Positions 26,001 to 35,468 of a DNA stretch of 45,018 nt are shown one piece after another. The notes below the pieces were generated by a model that saw only the letters and a list, made by a program, of their open reading frames with translations, was not told the DNA's origin and did no database searches. The position numbers and the translations under genes are program-made. The stretch's first letter is position 1; the number at the start of each line of letters is the position of its first letter. Source of the DNA: an uncultured Planctomycetaceae bacterium. Its GTDB lineage: Bacteria; Planctomycetota; Planctomycetia; Planctomycetales; Planctomycetaceae. The stretch is taken from NCBI GenBank assembly GCA_937916515.1, contig CALFSX010000081.1, forward strand, positions 1-45,018. The letters are read 5' to 3'.

Positions 26001-26641
26001 TGGCCAGCCGACTGGCGTGGGCGACAGTTTTAGTAACTGCGGTCGATAAGAAAATACTACAGACCGACGAGGTGTCGAACACTGCGTTAAAGAAGATTCA
26101 GCTGCATGGCAACGCTGCGATAAATGACTTGATTGCAAAAAACTGGGGTCCGGTGAGTGGAGCCACGACCGCACAAATGCAGTCGGAAATGGATCGCCTT
26201 GCACAGGTTCTTGGCAGTGGATCGGGCAATCCGAAAAAGGGCAAGTCTCTCTACATGCAGAACTGCGGTCGCTGCCACTTGTTGTTTGAGGAAGGCGGCC
26301 GGATTGGCCCCGACCTGACACCATTCAAGCGAGACAACCAGGAACGCATTCTGACAAATATTGTGAACCCGGGGCTGGAAATTCGAGAAGGCTTCGAAAA
26401 CCATGTTGTCGTCACAATCGACGGTCGTGTGCTGAATGGCTTCCTGGCAGATAAAGATAACCAGGTTCTTGTGCTGCGTGGTGTTGATGGTCAAAACGTC
26501 GTGTTACGGCACGACGAAATCGAAGAAATGCAGGTCAGTAAAGTTTCAATTATGCCTGAAGGCACAATGAAAGGGCTGTCTGACCAGCAGGTGAGAGACC
26601 TGTTTGCCTATCTTCGATCGTCTCAGCCCGTGAATTACTGA
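23069..26641 (+). CDS. Giant exported PVC-type 'membrane-bound dehydrogenase' with HEAT repeats and haem c
   Basis: A 1190-aa exported protein starting at ATG 23069; the longer frame from 22997 runs through the terminator. A signal peptide ends SHSFAQ near residue 26. Domains in order: a jelly-roll sugar-binding-like region (residues about 30-190), a beta-propeller 'membrane-bound dehydrogenase' domain (about 230-600) with a calcium-loop-like HEDVDGDGVYDQ near 310, helical HEAT-like repeats (about 600-1000), and a C-terminal cytochrome-c module with Cys1066-x2-Cys1069-His1070 followed by GPDLT and EGFENHVV segments typical of PVC haem proteins. The substrate is unknown; such proteins are thought to oxidise sugars or link to complex polysaccharide use. 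It is a single-gene unit in this window. Confidence 0.93.
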   Translation: MPSHSATALSLVVALVACSHSHSFAQTQPSGGWHLVEIPDAWRNVPGGELKPIDGNSWYRALVKVPADWAGSKTILFVEALDDARAAYINGTKVGATGTFPPRFRSGLGETGRYAVDARLLKPGELNVVAIRVHQYDPRPNFSVAPPVLLNESSMQAIRLDGAWQYHPGDDEAYATATVAEILPTELNNADAAMLRTRAVYSTVDNVDDVERYVTARKGDHDPLTPREAELQFEVPDDLQIQLVLSEPDIAQPLFMTWDARGRLWVVEYRQYPEVAGVQMLSRDVFLRSVYDKIPEPPPHGARGRDRITIHEDVDGDGVYDQHKTFVDGLNIASSVAIGRGGAFVTNPPYLLFYPDSDGDDIPDGDPEVLLEGFGLEDSHSVINSLRFGPDGWLYGAQGSTVSAKVKVPGSMDPPIQTMGQQIWRYHPEQKRFEVFAEGGGNTFGCEFDNKGNVYSGHNGGDTRGFHYVQGGYYRKGFGKHGPLSNPFAFGYFENIKHAQVARFTHNFIIYEERRLPNEYHGRLFGIEPLQGQVVMSDIRSYQSSFETEDISRVVKTEDQWFRPVDIKAGPDGSIFIADMYEQRIDHSSHYAGRIDRSSGRVYRLHSKLPSPGTKQDKKKEDLEQLSSQKLVDLLQSPAKWTRQTALRILGDRADSGLVPTLQERLAGSNGQDALEYLWALNLCGGLKGGVAMQCLNHEDQYVRAWTVRLICDANAVVPEIAKALASLAANEPYIQVRKQLASSARRLPAADALPIIRSLLNYDEDSADIHQPLLLWWAIESKASADREAILEILLADRLIWQRPIMREHISERLMKRFALEGTRDSLVFAANLLNLATEKTDTDLLLKGFEEAYKGRSLAGLPDELAEAIAATGGGSTALRLRQGDKRATQLAIAAIADSKTKIEEKRQFIEILGELKQQEFIPVLLSTVTASDESAVVSAALSALQSFDDVGIAKTVVEHFRRLPVESRDAAETMLASRLAWATVLVTAVDKKILQTDEVSNTALKKIQLHGNAAINDLIAKNWGPVSGATTAQMQSEMDRLAQVLGSGSGNPKKGKSLYMQNCGRCHLLFEEGGRIGPDLTPFKRDNQERILTNIVNPGLEIREGFENHVVVTIDGRVLNGFLADKDNQVLVLRGVDGQNVVLRHDEIEEMQVSKVSIMPEGTMKGLSDQQVRDLFAYLRSSQPVNY

Positions 26642-26656
26642 TTTGATCCGCCGGTG

Positions 26657-27046
26657 CTACCAGGCAAAAGAGTTCAGCTGAACACCGGCTGGGCTTCCTG
26701 GGAAATACCATGGCGGTGCTCCAACGTTGGCAAGTGGAGTGACAGACGGGCTGCCGAAACCAGAACGTTGACGAATTCCGAAAGCGTAGTGAGCGTTGTA
26801 CGGGCTTAGCAGTGAGTAGCGTTGAACGCTGTATCCATATCCTGGAATCTGATATCCGTAACCCGGCACAAACCATTTTGGTGAACCTGGATTATGAGAT
26901 GCATGGCCCCATGCTGGAGTAAATCGATAAGGGTGCTGCGTCATGGAATCAAGACTGTATGCCGGCGAGTCCTGAGCGGACGCTTCCAATGTGCAGGCAA
27001 GCATAAGTGACAATGCAGAAACTGCAGTGATGATCAAGGTTTTCAT
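26657..27046 (-). CDS. Small exported Gly/Tyr/Pro-rich protein
   Basis: A 129-aa protein with a clear Sec signal peptide (cleavage after ASA near residue 24). The mature part is rich in Gly, Tyr, Pro and Phe, with short reiterated units (VPGYGYQIPGYGYSV) and no cysteine, suggesting an extended, surface-exposed or matrix-like peptide. No family is recognised. It is convergent with the large haem protein; only 16 bp separate the stops, and GCCGGTG/CACCGGC arms (26650-26656, 26683-26689) around a TTCAGCTGAA palindrome may serve as a shared terminator inside its 3' end. The gene upstream on the same strand is an exported coiled-coil protein 76 bp away. Confidence 0.7.
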   Translation of the reverse strand: MKTLIITAVSALSLMLACTLEASAQDSPAYSLDSMTQHPYRFTPAWGHASHNPGSPKWFVPGYGYQIPGYGYSVQRYSLLSPYNAHYAFGIRQRSGFGSPSVTPLANVGAPPWYFPGSPAGVQLNSFAW

Positions 27047-27122
27047 AAGTTTGCACTCTTGTGACGGCGATTGGTATTGAAGGCAGCGAAGGGAAAACAG
27101 TAGAGAATCAGGATCTGTGAAT

Positions 27123-28700
27123 TTACATCGATAGATCTGCTACACTGTCTTCTGTATTGAGGTTGACTACGTTCTGCAGAACTTCGGCAACAGCACTCAG
27201 TGTTTCCCGTTCCTTAACGATTTTGTCTATGCTGGCTTCAGCCTGGCTAACCTGAATGGCCGCACCTTCAACTTCCATCCATGTGGCGAATCCCTGCTTG
27301 CCCAGGGTTGAAAGTGCTGCATGTCGCTGGTCGCGAAACGCAAGAGTCTGCTTCATCAGGTCTTCATGTGCGGTGGATGTTGCAGCACTGGAAAACAATG
27401 CGACAAGAGGGGACATCCAGTCTGACTTTAATGGTTCGCTGTTCGCTGTCGCAGACTTTTGAAGAGCCATTGTGTAGTTGTAAATCAGCTGTTTCTGGTC
27501 TCGGTCAAATGACAGTTTGCGATCGGTTGCCACGGCAATCCTGTTCATCATCTGGGCATTCTTGAGCTCGCCCTGAAACCACTGATCCAGCTTGCACAGC
27601 TTTTCCAGTTGAATGACTCGAGTCTGCCAGAAACGGCATTGATCTGCATTTTGAGCAATGTGTTGATCGGTGAGCTTAAGGTCGTTCAATGCGGCTTCAC
27701 ACGCGTCCTGCAGCTCAGAGCCTGTAACTTCGCTCATGAACTGGGTGGATGGCGACGGATTCAGCTTCACCAACAGTGAAGTTGCTGGTTGTTCCAAAGC
27801 GTCTTTGGCGGCAATAAGTTGCTGCAGTTGTGCTTGAAGTTGTGCAACCTGGAAGCTAACAGCCTGCACTTCCAGTGGTGGAGTTGCGTCGGCCTTTGAG
27901 GCTGTTTCGACACGGGCAAGCAGTTCCTTCTGCCATGCAAGCCGAGCTTCTGTCGCCTTTTGCATGGCAACCAGTTGCATTCGGTTTTCGAAACGATTCA
28001 GAAGTGCAACCAGTTGTTGTTCGCTGGAAATCCGTATTCCGTCAACTTCGAACGAATCGCTGGCGATGTCCGATGACACCAATGTCACCACAGTCTGATC
28101 ATCCTGAGTGAGCGATTGTTCAATGTCCCGTTTCAGCAATGCTCGCTCAATTTCGTTCCGAACGGCAATTCCACCGTCAGTCAGTTTGGATAGTCGCTTA
28201 ACGAGTTCCTGTCGAGCACTTACGCTGTGTGCTGGGGAATATTGTGTTGAGTTATGCAGAACGGAAGTCAGGCGGTTTCCAATTTCTTCATTGTCAGGGA
28301 TGACCAAAGTTGCAAGTGGTTTGAAGGCCTGGTTTTGTTGCATACCAGGAACGGAAATCAACCAAACCTGTTTCGCTGAAGAATCTGATGACGTGCCAGC
28401 CACCTGTTGTACGTTTCTTACAAAGTCCAGGTACTTCTGGGCAGACACTCGACGTGCTTCAGCCGCCTGAAAGTCGATATCAGCGGCAGCCTGTTCTGTG
28501 GCGGTGGAACAGCCCGCATTGAACAGTTCATCAATCGCATTTTTGTCGCGAAGTTTTAAGGCGCACTCATTTTGAGACAGTTCAAGCTTTGTTTCGGCAC
28601 GGGAATGAAAGTGCGAGATTAATGTTGGAGTGCCGCCATTGGCAGCGGATCCAATGCTCAACAGGCAGGCCAGGGTTGTCAGCAAGAAGTTGCGAAGCAT
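27123..28700 (-). CDS. Exported coiled-coil protein of unknown function
   Basis: A 525-aa protein with a signal peptide (residues 1-22, ending ANG) and otherwise long helical, Gln/Ala/Leu-rich segments (for example AQLQAQLQQLIAAKDALEQ near 295) and five widely spaced cysteines after the signal. The ATG at 28700 has GGGTGA about six bases upstream. The heptad-like C-terminal region (QAEASIDKIVKERETLSAVAEV) recalls TolC-like or periplasmic adaptor helices, but I cannot assign a family. It is transcribed divergently from another exported helical protein (29402), with 700 bp between. Confidence 0.72.
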   Translation of the reverse strand: MLRNFLLTTLACLLSIGSAANGGTPTLISHFHSRAETKLELSQNECALKLRDKNAIDELFNAGCSTATEQAAADIDFQAAEARRVSAQKYLDFVRNVQQVAGTSSDSSAKQVWLISVPGMQQNQAFKPLATLVIPDNEEIGNRLTSVLHNSTQYSPAHSVSARQELVKRLSKLTDGGIAVRNEIERALLKRDIEQSLTQDDQTVVTLVSSDIASDSFEVDGIRISSEQQLVALLNRFENRMQLVAMQKATEARLAWQKELLARVETASKADATPPLEVQAVSFQVAQLQAQLQQLIAAKDALEQPATSLLVKLNPSPSTQFMSEVTGSELQDACEAALNDLKLTDQHIAQNADQCRFWQTRVIQLEKLCKLDQWFQGELKNAQMMNRIAVATDRKLSFDRDQKQLIYNYTMALQKSATANSEPLKSDWMSPLVALFSSAATSTAHEDLMKQTLAFRDQRHAALSTLGKQGFATWMEVEGAAIQVSQAEASIDKIVKERETLSAVAEVLQNVVNLNTEDSVADLSM

Positions 28701-29401
28701 CAGTCGTCACCCAAACGTTAAGAGTTTCTGGCAAGGCCTCGGTGGAAGCCTTGATCCTGCCTGATGAAAGGCATTCGGCGTGCCAATTGATGGCCAGGTT
28801 CGCAGGATTGGGGTGAGCGGACGAGGCAGTTGCTTCTTTTGAGACAGAAAAGTTCGCTTGCTTTTCAGTTGCCAATGAAGCGTTTTACAAGGAACAGCGG
28901 GTATTCTGCGGGTTGGAAACGTGCACTCGTAAGTGTAAAGAGATCCGCACTGTTGCTCATGATTTTTTACTGCAGCTGCGAACAATGTGAGTCCAGCAGA
29001 AGCCATTTGGCAACGCTTGTTGACATTTTGCAGCGTGTCTCGTCTGGGAAACACATTCGGAATCGGCAAAAAACGCTTGATTTTTACGTGTTAAGGCGTC
29101 GCAGAAATCGCTATTCCCCAAAAACGCCAGATTCCACTAAAGTTTAACCCAAGGGCGAAATGCAATTATATTTCATGCCAGCACGGGGAAACCGTGCTGG
29201 AGGAAAAACAGCAGCGACGATTGCTCCGTGGTTGTTACGTTGACTTAGTAACAGGCGCATTGCTTCCGTTGTTCGCTCTTCGAAAACCCTTGTCTTTTGC
29301 GGCTGCAGGATTCTGCTTTTGCCTGATGGAATCAGGCGAATTCTTCAATTCACAGCTTCTCCGTGGAAGATGGCAACAAATCGATTGGAAAGGATACCGC
29401 G
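28701..29401. other. Divergent intergenic region with a strong hairpin
   Basis: 701 bp between the start codons of two divergent exported helical proteins. ORFs in it (28830-29147 plus, 28707-29069 minus) have no protein-like composition. A perfect 9-bp stem, CCAGCACGG-GGAAA-CCGTGCTGG, lies at 29178-29200, about 200 bases before the plus-strand start, followed by AGGAAAAA. AAAGGA about eight bases before the ATG at 29402 is the probable ribosome-binding site. Confidence 0.5.
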
Positions 29402-31000
29402 ATGTTGGATCAATGGACGGATTGGTGCCGGTCTGCAATGGCCGCACTGTTAACAATTACATTGGCGGCGACAGCGTTTGCCCAGCCTCAATTCCGAATC
29501 GGGGATAACAGCACCGAATTCGATAACTTCAACCGAGCTATACGCGACGATGTTTCTCGCGGCAGCAGCTTCGGAACAGGCCCCCTGAATGCTTTGCCGC
29601 AGGTGGATCTGAGTGGAGTCGATACGCGAGTGGTTCAAAACCTGTTGAATGAATCGGTTGCTGAATCTGAGCGTTTGTATCGCGCACTTCAGACAGACTA
29701 CCAACGCTATCCTGAAATTCGACCGTTCCTGACAGATCTGCTGTCCATGCGAGCTCGTGCTTCTCGCGCGGCTCAGGATATGCAGGCCAGTGTTTCTCTT
29801 GAACGGATGCTGCCTCAGTTTCAGCAGATGGGAAGTGATTGGCGATTGTTATCGCATCAGATGTCGCAATCACGTCAGCTTAGCCGTACGTCACTTGACA
29901 GCATTGATCGCATTGATCGTCTTGAACGAGAGCTGGAAAAAGTCTTCAAAATGGAGCCTCAGCTTAATCGCCGCGAGTTGTTGACTGAGTTTGCTCGTAT
30001 GGACAGTGCTCTTCGCAACATGGTGTCTGAACTGGAAAATGATCAAACAATCAGTGATCGCGTGTTCCAGCTGACCATGGATTCACGAAAACTGAATCAG
30101 CAGGCCTATCGAATTCAGCAGATGGTGCTGGACCAGGCAAATTACACGTCCATTGTTGCTGAGTACAATCGATTCGAACAAATGCTGGCCGTGGTTGTTC
30201 CTGAAGTTCGTCTTTTGAACAATCGCTATCTGGAACGCAGTCTTCGCGAAGTTTCTTTGGCTGATAGCAGGCTTCACGATCTGCTTTGGCTGGAACAGCA
30301 AACAAGCCGCGATGAGTTGCGACAGATTTCCAAAGACTTGATGAGAGATGTGGATGAGTTTTATAACCGTGTTCCACTAAAGCTGCTTCTAAACTTTAAA
30401 AACGTCACAAGCGTCCTGCAGACTGCGGATGACTTTTACGGAACTGTGCAGAACTTCCGCGACTGTGTTGATCGCAACGAAAACCAACAAGCCATTTTGC
30501 AGTGCTATCGTTATGTGGAAGAACAGGGTTTGGTCTTTACGCGAACGTTTCAAAACCTGAAAAGCTCTGCCGGAAAGATCGTCCTGCGAGAAATCGAAGA
30601 TGGCATGATGGCTCTTCGCAATGAGCTGAATCTTTCCGGAACTGTTACTCAGGTTGATACGCGAGCGATGATTTCAACGGCCGCGTCGCTGGAGAATCTG
30701 GCAGAACATCTGGAATTGGATGTAAAGCAATGGATCAATCGTGAGCGTCCGGTTTATGGCAATGCTGCATTGCAGGCTGCTGCGAAGTTCCGACAGCGTT
30801 CTGCAGATCTTCATCGCCTGCTGCAGTCACGTCCATCAGCGTCTGTTCTAAAGACACAGGTTTCAGATCTTTATGTCGATTTCAAGACGATCTACGACTA
30901 TCTATCCCAGTGCCGAACGGCAGACCGAGAACACATGAAGTCTTTGGCTCTTGATATTGGCCAGGCCATCAACGGTTTGCGAGCTCCATTGCAGCTGTAG
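29402..31000 (+). CDS. Exported all-helical protein of unknown function
   Basis: A 532-aa protein. The ATG at 29402 (AAAGGA eight bases upstream) places a signal peptide at residues 1-28 (ATAFAQ); the longer in-frame start at 29363 adds 13 polar residues. The rest is almost wholly helical with many Arg/Gln/Leu heptads (SLDSIDRIDRLERELEKVF near 180), like a long periplasmic bundle. It has few cysteines and no metal motif. No family is recognised. A strong terminator follows immediately. It may function with the divergent coiled-coil protein at 27123, which has a similar size and composition; that is inference. Confidence 0.75.
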   Translation: MLDQWTDWCRSAMAALLTITLAATAFAQPQFRIGDNSTEFDNFNRAIRDDVSRGSSFGTGPLNALPQVDLSGVDTRVVQNLLNESVAESERLYRALQTDYQRYPEIRPFLTDLLSMRARASRAAQDMQASVSLERMLPQFQQMGSDWRLLSHQMSQSRQLSRTSLDSIDRIDRLERELEKVFKMEPQLNRRELLTEFARMDSALRNMVSELENDQTISDRVFQLTMDSRKLNQQAYRIQQMVLDQANYTSIVAEYNRFEQMLAVVVPEVRLLNNRYLERSLREVSLADSRLHDLLWLEQQTSRDELRQISKDLMRDVDEFYNRVPLKLLLNFKNVTSVLQTADDFYGTVQNFRDCVDRNENQQAILQCYRYVEEQGLVFTRTFQNLKSSAGKIVLREIEDGMMALRNELNLSGTVTQVDTRAMISTAASLENLAEHLELDVKQWINRERPVYGNAALQAAAKFRQRSADLHRLLQSRPSASVLKTQVSDLYVDFKTIYDYLSQCRTADREHMKSLALDIGQAINGLRAPLQL

Positions 31001-31030
31001 ACAGTGTGAATCGCAGTTGCTGAAATTCAG

Positions 31031-31064
31031 GGACCACGGCCAAAAGCCGTGGTCCTTTTCTTTT
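31031..31064 (+). terminator. Rho-independent terminator after the helical exported protein
   Basis: GGACCACGGC (31031-31040), loop CAAAA, exact complement 31046-31055, then TTTTCTTTT. It is a canonical intrinsic terminator 30 bases after the stop at 31000, and may also stop smc transcripts from the other side. Confidence 0.93.
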
Positions 31065-31107
31065 AGCGTTTTAGCTGGACATCGCCACGTTTGTATCAGC
31101 CACTGGG

Positions 31108-31159
31108 CGTTAGCACCTGTTTTTCCTGATCCGCACAAACCGCAGCTAACGCTGTGCGG
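31108..31159. repeat. GCGTTAGC/GCTAACGC inverted-repeat cluster
   Basis: CGTTAGC (31108-31114) and GCTAACG (31145-31151) are exact inverted copies 30 bases apart. The second lies inside CCGCA...TGCGG arms (31140-31159) that form a small hairpin. From memory, GCGTTAGC-type intergenic repeats are common in planctomycete genomes; that was not checked. Confidence 0.4.
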
Positions 31160-31301
31160 CTGACAGGGGCGCGGGAATGCTGATGTATCATTAGTCGTGG
31201 CGCTGTCCAGTTGGGTGCCAGCGACTTGCCGATGATCGGCATCCTGAAAATCGCCTGATCTGAGGCAATACACTGCGCCGGATGAATTCTTCCGGCTGCT
31301 G

Positions 31302-34300
31302 TCAGGCTGCTCGGTTTTGCCGATCTTCGCGTGGTACAAAGTTGCCTTTTTCGTCAATCTCTTCAAACCGCACAACAAGGCGTTTGGAGATTCCGGACTC
31401 TTCCATTGTGACACCATAAAGTACGTCGGTCACCGCCATGGTTGGTTTGCGGTGAGTGATCATGATGAACTGTGTCTCCTGCTGGAAGTCTTTCAGCACT
31501 CCAACAAAGCGTCCGATATTGGCATCGTCCAAAGCAGCATCCACTTCGTCCAGAATACAGAATGGACTTGGTCGGCTTTTGAAAATTGACAGCAGCAAGG
31601 CGACCGCTGTCATTGTTTTTTCCCCACCGCTAAGAAGCGAGATACTGCGAAGTTCTTTGCCAGGCGGACGAGCCACTACATCGATCGCACATTCCAGGAC
31701 GTCTTCCGGATCTTCCAGAATCACGTCTGCTTCTCCGCCACCAAACAAGCGACGGAAGAGTTCTCGGAAGTGACCTCGAATGCATTCAAACGATTCCTGG
31801 AACATGCGTCGGCTTTCAATGTTGATTTGCCGCACCATGTCTCGCAACGTGTCGCGAGCTGCTTCCAGGTCTGTTAGTTGTGAATGCAGACGTTCAAAAC
31901 GTGTTTCCAGTTCCGTCAGGTTGTCCAGGCTTTCTGTGCCAACGTTGCCAATCTTTTTCAGCTGGCGACGCAGCTTTCCAACTCGTTCTTCAATGGTGTT
32001 TCGCAATTCGTCGTAGCGAGCGTCATCGCGAAGAATCTGCTGCGTTTGCGGATCATCAACCGTGATTTCGATCGGGTCTTCAAACGACACATGGCCTTCT
32101 TTTTCAATTTCGATGCCGCTGTTTTCTGCATTCAGAGCGTCCACCAGCCAGTCTGATTCTTCATCAGAATCATTGTCTGCGGATGAGCTGTTTCCAGAAT
32201 AGCCGCCGCTTTCGGCCTGAGCCTGTTCGGTCAAAAAAGCGGCGATGGCAGAACGTCCGGCTTCTGCCGCATCTTCTACAGAAATTTGAAACTCGTCCTG
32301 AATACGTTCTGCTGACGTTTCCAGTTGGTGATCGATACTGTTGATTTTCAGTTCGATTTCATGGTACTGAGTTTCGTGCTTGCGACAGATTTCGCGAGCC
32401 TGTTGTTCCGCGGTCGTCGCTTCCTGTCGGCGAGCACGCAGTAGTTTGCGAGCCGCACTGCGTCGATTGATTTCGGTTGTCAGTTGGTCGTCGTAAACCT
32501 GCAGTTCCCAGATTTCCGCCGCAACGTTAAGCCGGCCCAGATTAAGTTCCGCCAGTCGTTCCGTTCCCAATTGGTAGCGGCGCGTGGCTTCCTGTTGCTG
32601 CAGCCGACGTTGTTGCAGGTCGTCTGTTAAGCGTTGAATCGCGTCCTGAATTCCCAGCAGGCGTTCTTCTGTTCTGGTGAGTTCCAGGTTGGATTCTGTG
32701 CGTTGAGACTCCAGAATGTCAATCTGCTGGCGGTCTGCCATCAATGAGTGTTCGGCATCAGAAATCAGCGATTGCAGTTCTGTTTTTTCTTCTTCAGCAG
32801 CTTCCAGCGCAGCGTTACCTTCTGCGACTTCGGAGCGTAGCTGTTCGATGTTTTCACTAAGAGTCGTCAATTGTTCAACAAGTTTTTGCTCGTTGCGTTC
32901 GCTGGTGGTGAAGGACCTTTGAATTTCCAGATACTGCTGCTGTTCCGCTCGAAGTTCAGCGGCACATTGTTCAACGGTATCTCGCCCGGACTCAAGTTCA
33001 CTATCCGCCGCTTCGATTGACTGAATGAGCATTTTAAGGTTGATCTCGCGTTCTGAGATCAGGTGTTCAGCTCGGTGTAATTCGTTTTTAAGGCGACGCA
33101 GTTCGCTTTTGCGAGATACAACGGCAGATTCACTGCGGACTGTACCGGCAAACAGCGTTCCGTCTTTTTCGACCAGTTCGCCCTGAAGTGTCACAAACCG
33201 AAAGTTGTCGCCATGTTCCTTTTGCAGTCGTATGCCATCGTTAAGTGACTGAACAACCCACGTATCAGCCAGCAATTGTGCGGCAAGCGATGGAAGATGT
33301 CGAGGCGATCGGGCCAGGCTGTCAGCACGTCCGACGACGCCGCGTTCTCCATGCAGGCTGCGGATGGCCGTGTGAGACGACGAAAATACAGCTCGCGCAG
33401 GCGGAATTTCGCCGGTTTCATCAACCCATGTGACCTTCAAGTCAGGCAGGAATTCGTCGCTGACTGACGAGGAAAATTCTCCCCCCAACCAGTCATCGCC
33501 GAACATGCCAAGACCCAGGTCGCCAGACCAACCCTTGCGTTTGGGGGCCAGATCCTGACTTGTGGGGCGTGAATCTTCTTCGTGCTGTTCGGTTGCAGTC
33601 CTGGGACGTCGAGCGATAAACGGTTCGGCGCCTTCAAGTGAGACGAAACCGACTCGGCCAGTAATCTGGCATCGCCCTGTGTTCATATAATCAACCAGCG
33701 GCTGCAGCCGATCGATCACCAGCATTTGAGCTCGCCCGGACAGCGCGACTTCCAGCAGCGCGGCGTTGTCCATGTCTACGTCCAACAGATCGGCAACGCT
33801 TCCCCGAATCAGATTCCACGGTTCGGAGACGCCTTCTTCTGCGCGACGCAGAATTTCGCGTGCTCCAATGCCGAAGCCTTCCTGACGATCTTCCAGATCT
33901 TCCAGTACGGTTTTTCGCGCAACTGCGGCACTGCGTTGTTCTCGCAGGTCAGCCAGTGTTTCGCGAGACTCTGTTTGTTCGTTGAGTAGTCCTTCTCGTT
34001 CTCCGATCAGTCTGTCTGCGGCTTCTTCGGCGCTGCCAACTTTTTGCGTCGCTTGTTCAACGACCGCTTGCTGCGCGATCAGCTTTTCCTGAAGTACGGC
34101 GATTTCTTCAACCAGTGTGTTGCGAGCATCCAGTAATTCAGCATGACGTTGTTGCAGAGTTTGAAACTTGTGTCTCAAACCGCCAAGGTGTGTTGCGAGT
34201 TCCGAATTGGCCTGGCTGCGTTCAATCAGATTCTGGCGATTTACCTGAATGGCGGACTGCGCTGTATCAAGCGACGCATGCAGCTCTTTCAGCTGTAAGA

Positions 34301-35387
34301 CGACGTTTTTCTGTTCCGCCTGTCGTTCGTCAAATCGCTTTTGTTCCAGATTAAGAACATTGGACAGATGCTTGTCTTCACGCTCAGCTTCTGTCACTCG
34401 GCCATCCATGACGGACTGCTGACGCTGAAGTCGTTGACCTTCTGAACGCAGTTCTGATTCGCGAGCCGAATGGTGGCGCAGCGTGGTTGCCTGGCTGGCG
34501 ATCTGGCTGCGAAGTTCGGCGCGACTGTGTTCGACTTCTCGCAACTCGTCATCGACAGCAGACAAGGCCTGGTCAGCTTCGGCCAGTTGTTGTTCGGCCT
34601 GCTGGCGGTGATTCTGCATCTGCAGCAAAGTTTCGGAGGCTTCGTTTTTCTGTTTATTCAGGCGTTCTCGCACCATGGACTGTCGACGAAAATCGTCAGC
34701 CACCATTCCCACCCAGAACGTTTCCAGTTCCGTGGAGACTTTGCGAAATTTGGTGGCTCGTTTTGCCTGTCCGCGAATGCTGCTGACCTGTGATTCGACT
34801 TCCTTAACGATGTCTGTCAGTCGCAGCAGGTTTTGTTCGACACGTTCCAGCCGTCGTTCTGCTTCGACGCGCCGCTGCTTGAATCGACTGATGCCCGCTG
34901 CTTCTTCAAAGATCAGTCGGCGGTTGGCTGCGTTGGACTGCAGAATCTGGTCAACTCGCCCCTGTTCGATAATACAATAGGAAGCAGCACCAGCCCCGGT
35001 TCCCATCAGTAGTTCGCGAACATCCTTCAGTCGCGCGGTATTGCGATTGATAAGATATTCTGAGTCGCCGGATTTCCATAAGCGGCGTCCCACGGAGACT
35101 TCGTCGTGGTCCAGTGGAAGGAAGCGTGAAGTGTTGTCGAACGTCAGGCTGGCTTCTGCAAACTGAGCTCCGCCGCGGCTGGTTGAGCCGTTGAAGATGA
35201 CGTCTGTCATCTCTTTGCCACGCAGGCTTTTCGCGCTTTGGTCGCCCAAAAGCCACTTGATTGAGTCCACGACGTTGCTCTTGCCGCTACCGTTCGGTCC
35301 CACGACACCAGTGATGCCTTCGTGGAATTCAAAAACGGTTCTGTCGGCAAAACTCTTGAAGCCGAAGAGTTCGAGCGCCTTGAGCAT
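31302..35387 (-). CDS. smc: Chromosome segregation ATPase SMC
   Basis: A 1361-aa SMC protein, longer than the usual 1150-1200. Walker [10 protein letters not shown] is at 30-38, the ABC signature LSGGEK at 1252-1257, and Walker [13 protein letters not shown] with Asp1280/Glu1281. Two long coiled coils flank a hinge at about 520-748. The extra length comes from a low-complexity insert inside the hinge (about 590-650, rich in Ser/Arg/Asp) and from an acidic linker in the second coiled coil (about 1060-1115, rich in Asp/Glu/Ser). SMC dimers hold and segregate chromosomes with ScpA/ScpB, which are not in the window. A FlgI-like lipoprotein gene lies 81 bp upstream on the same strand. Confidence 0.96.
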   Translation of the reverse strand: MLKALELFGFKSFADRTVFEFHEGITGVVGPNGSGKSNVVDSIKWLLGDQSAKSLRGKEMTDVIFNGSTSRGGAQFAEASLTFDNTSRFLPLDHDEVSVGRRLWKSGDSEYLINRNTARLKDVRELLMGTGAGAASYCIIEQGRVDQILQSNAANRRLIFEEAAGISRFKQRRVEAERRLERVEQNLLRLTDIVKEVESQVSSIRGQAKRATKFRKVSTELETFWVGMVADDFRRQSMVRERLNKQKNEASETLLQMQNHRQQAEQQLAEADQALSAVDDELREVEHSRAELRSQIASQATTLRHHSARESELRSEGQRLQRQQSVMDGRVTEAEREDKHLSNVLNLEQKRFDERQAEQKNVVLQLKELHASLDTAQSAIQVNRQNLIERSQANSELATHLGGLRHKFQTLQQRHAELLDARNTLVEEIAVLQEKLIAQQAVVEQATQKVGSAEEAADRLIGEREGLLNEQTESRETLADLREQRSAAVARKTVLEDLEDRQEGFGIGAREILRRAEEGVSEPWNLIRGSVADLLDVDMDNAALLEVALSGRAQMLVIDRLQPLVDYMNTGRCQITGRVGFVSLEGAEPFIARRPRTATEQHEEDSRPTSQDLAPKRKGWSGDLGLGMFGDDWLGGEFSSSVSDEFLPDLKVTWVDETGEIPPARAVFSSSHTAIRSLHGERGVVGRADSLARSPRHLPSLAAQLLADTWVVQSLNDGIRLQKEHGDNFRFVTLQGELVEKDGTLFAGTVRSESAVVSRKSELRRLKNELHRAEHLISEREINLKMLIQSIEAADSELESGRDTVEQCAAELRAEQQQYLEIQRSFTTSERNEQKLVEQLTTLSENIEQLRSEVAEGNAALEAAEEEKTELQSLISDAEHSLMADRQQIDILESQRTESNLELTRTEERLLGIQDAIQRLTDDLQQRRLQQQEATRRYQLGTERLAELNLGRLNVAAEIWELQVYDDQLTTEINRRSAARKLLRARRQEATTAEQQAREICRKHETQYHEIELKINSIDHQLETSAERIQDEFQISVEDAAEAGRSAIAAFLTEQAQAESGGYSGNSSSADNDSDEESDWLVDALNAENSGIEIEKEGHVSFEDPIEITVDDPQTQQILRDDARYDELRNTIEERVGKLRRQLKKIGNVGTESLDNLTELETRFERLHSQLTDLEAARDTLRDMVRQINIESRRMFQESFECIRGHFRELFRRLFGGGEADVILEDPEDVLECAIDVVARPPGKELRSISLLSGGEKTMTAVALLLSIFKSRPSPFCILDEVDAALDDANIGRFVGVLKDFQQETQFIMITHRKPTMAVTDVLYGVTMEESGISKRLVVRFEEIDEKGNFVPREDRQNRAA

Positions 35388-35428
35388 TGTTGAAAGTGGG
35401 TTTCTGGGTTAGCGACGAAAGAGTAAGC

Positions 35429-35452
35429 GGGCGAGCAGTTAGTTGTTCGCCC
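35429..35452 (-). promoter_or_regulatory. Hairpin between the FlgI-like gene and smc
   Basis: GGGCGAGCA (35429-35437) and TGTTCGCCC (35444-35452) form a 9-bp stem with one mismatch on the minus strand (a G-U on the plus), in the 81-bp gap of a probable two-gene unit. Only a weak T-rich stretch follows. It may tune smc expression or be a weak terminator. Confidence 0.35.
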
Positions 35453-35468
35453 CGATCAATGGAACTGT

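Larger units (their letters stand above)
31001..31301. other. Intergenic region between the helical protein gene and smc
   Basis: This 301-bp spacer between two convergent genes holds the terminator at 31031-31064 and a GCGTTAGC-type repeat cluster at 31108-31159. No gene is seen. Confidence 0.5.

Noticed and set aside
29194-29508. 104-aa plus ORF from a GTG inside the leader hairpin
   Set aside because: It overlaps the start of the well-supported 532-aa gene in another frame and has no recognisable features.
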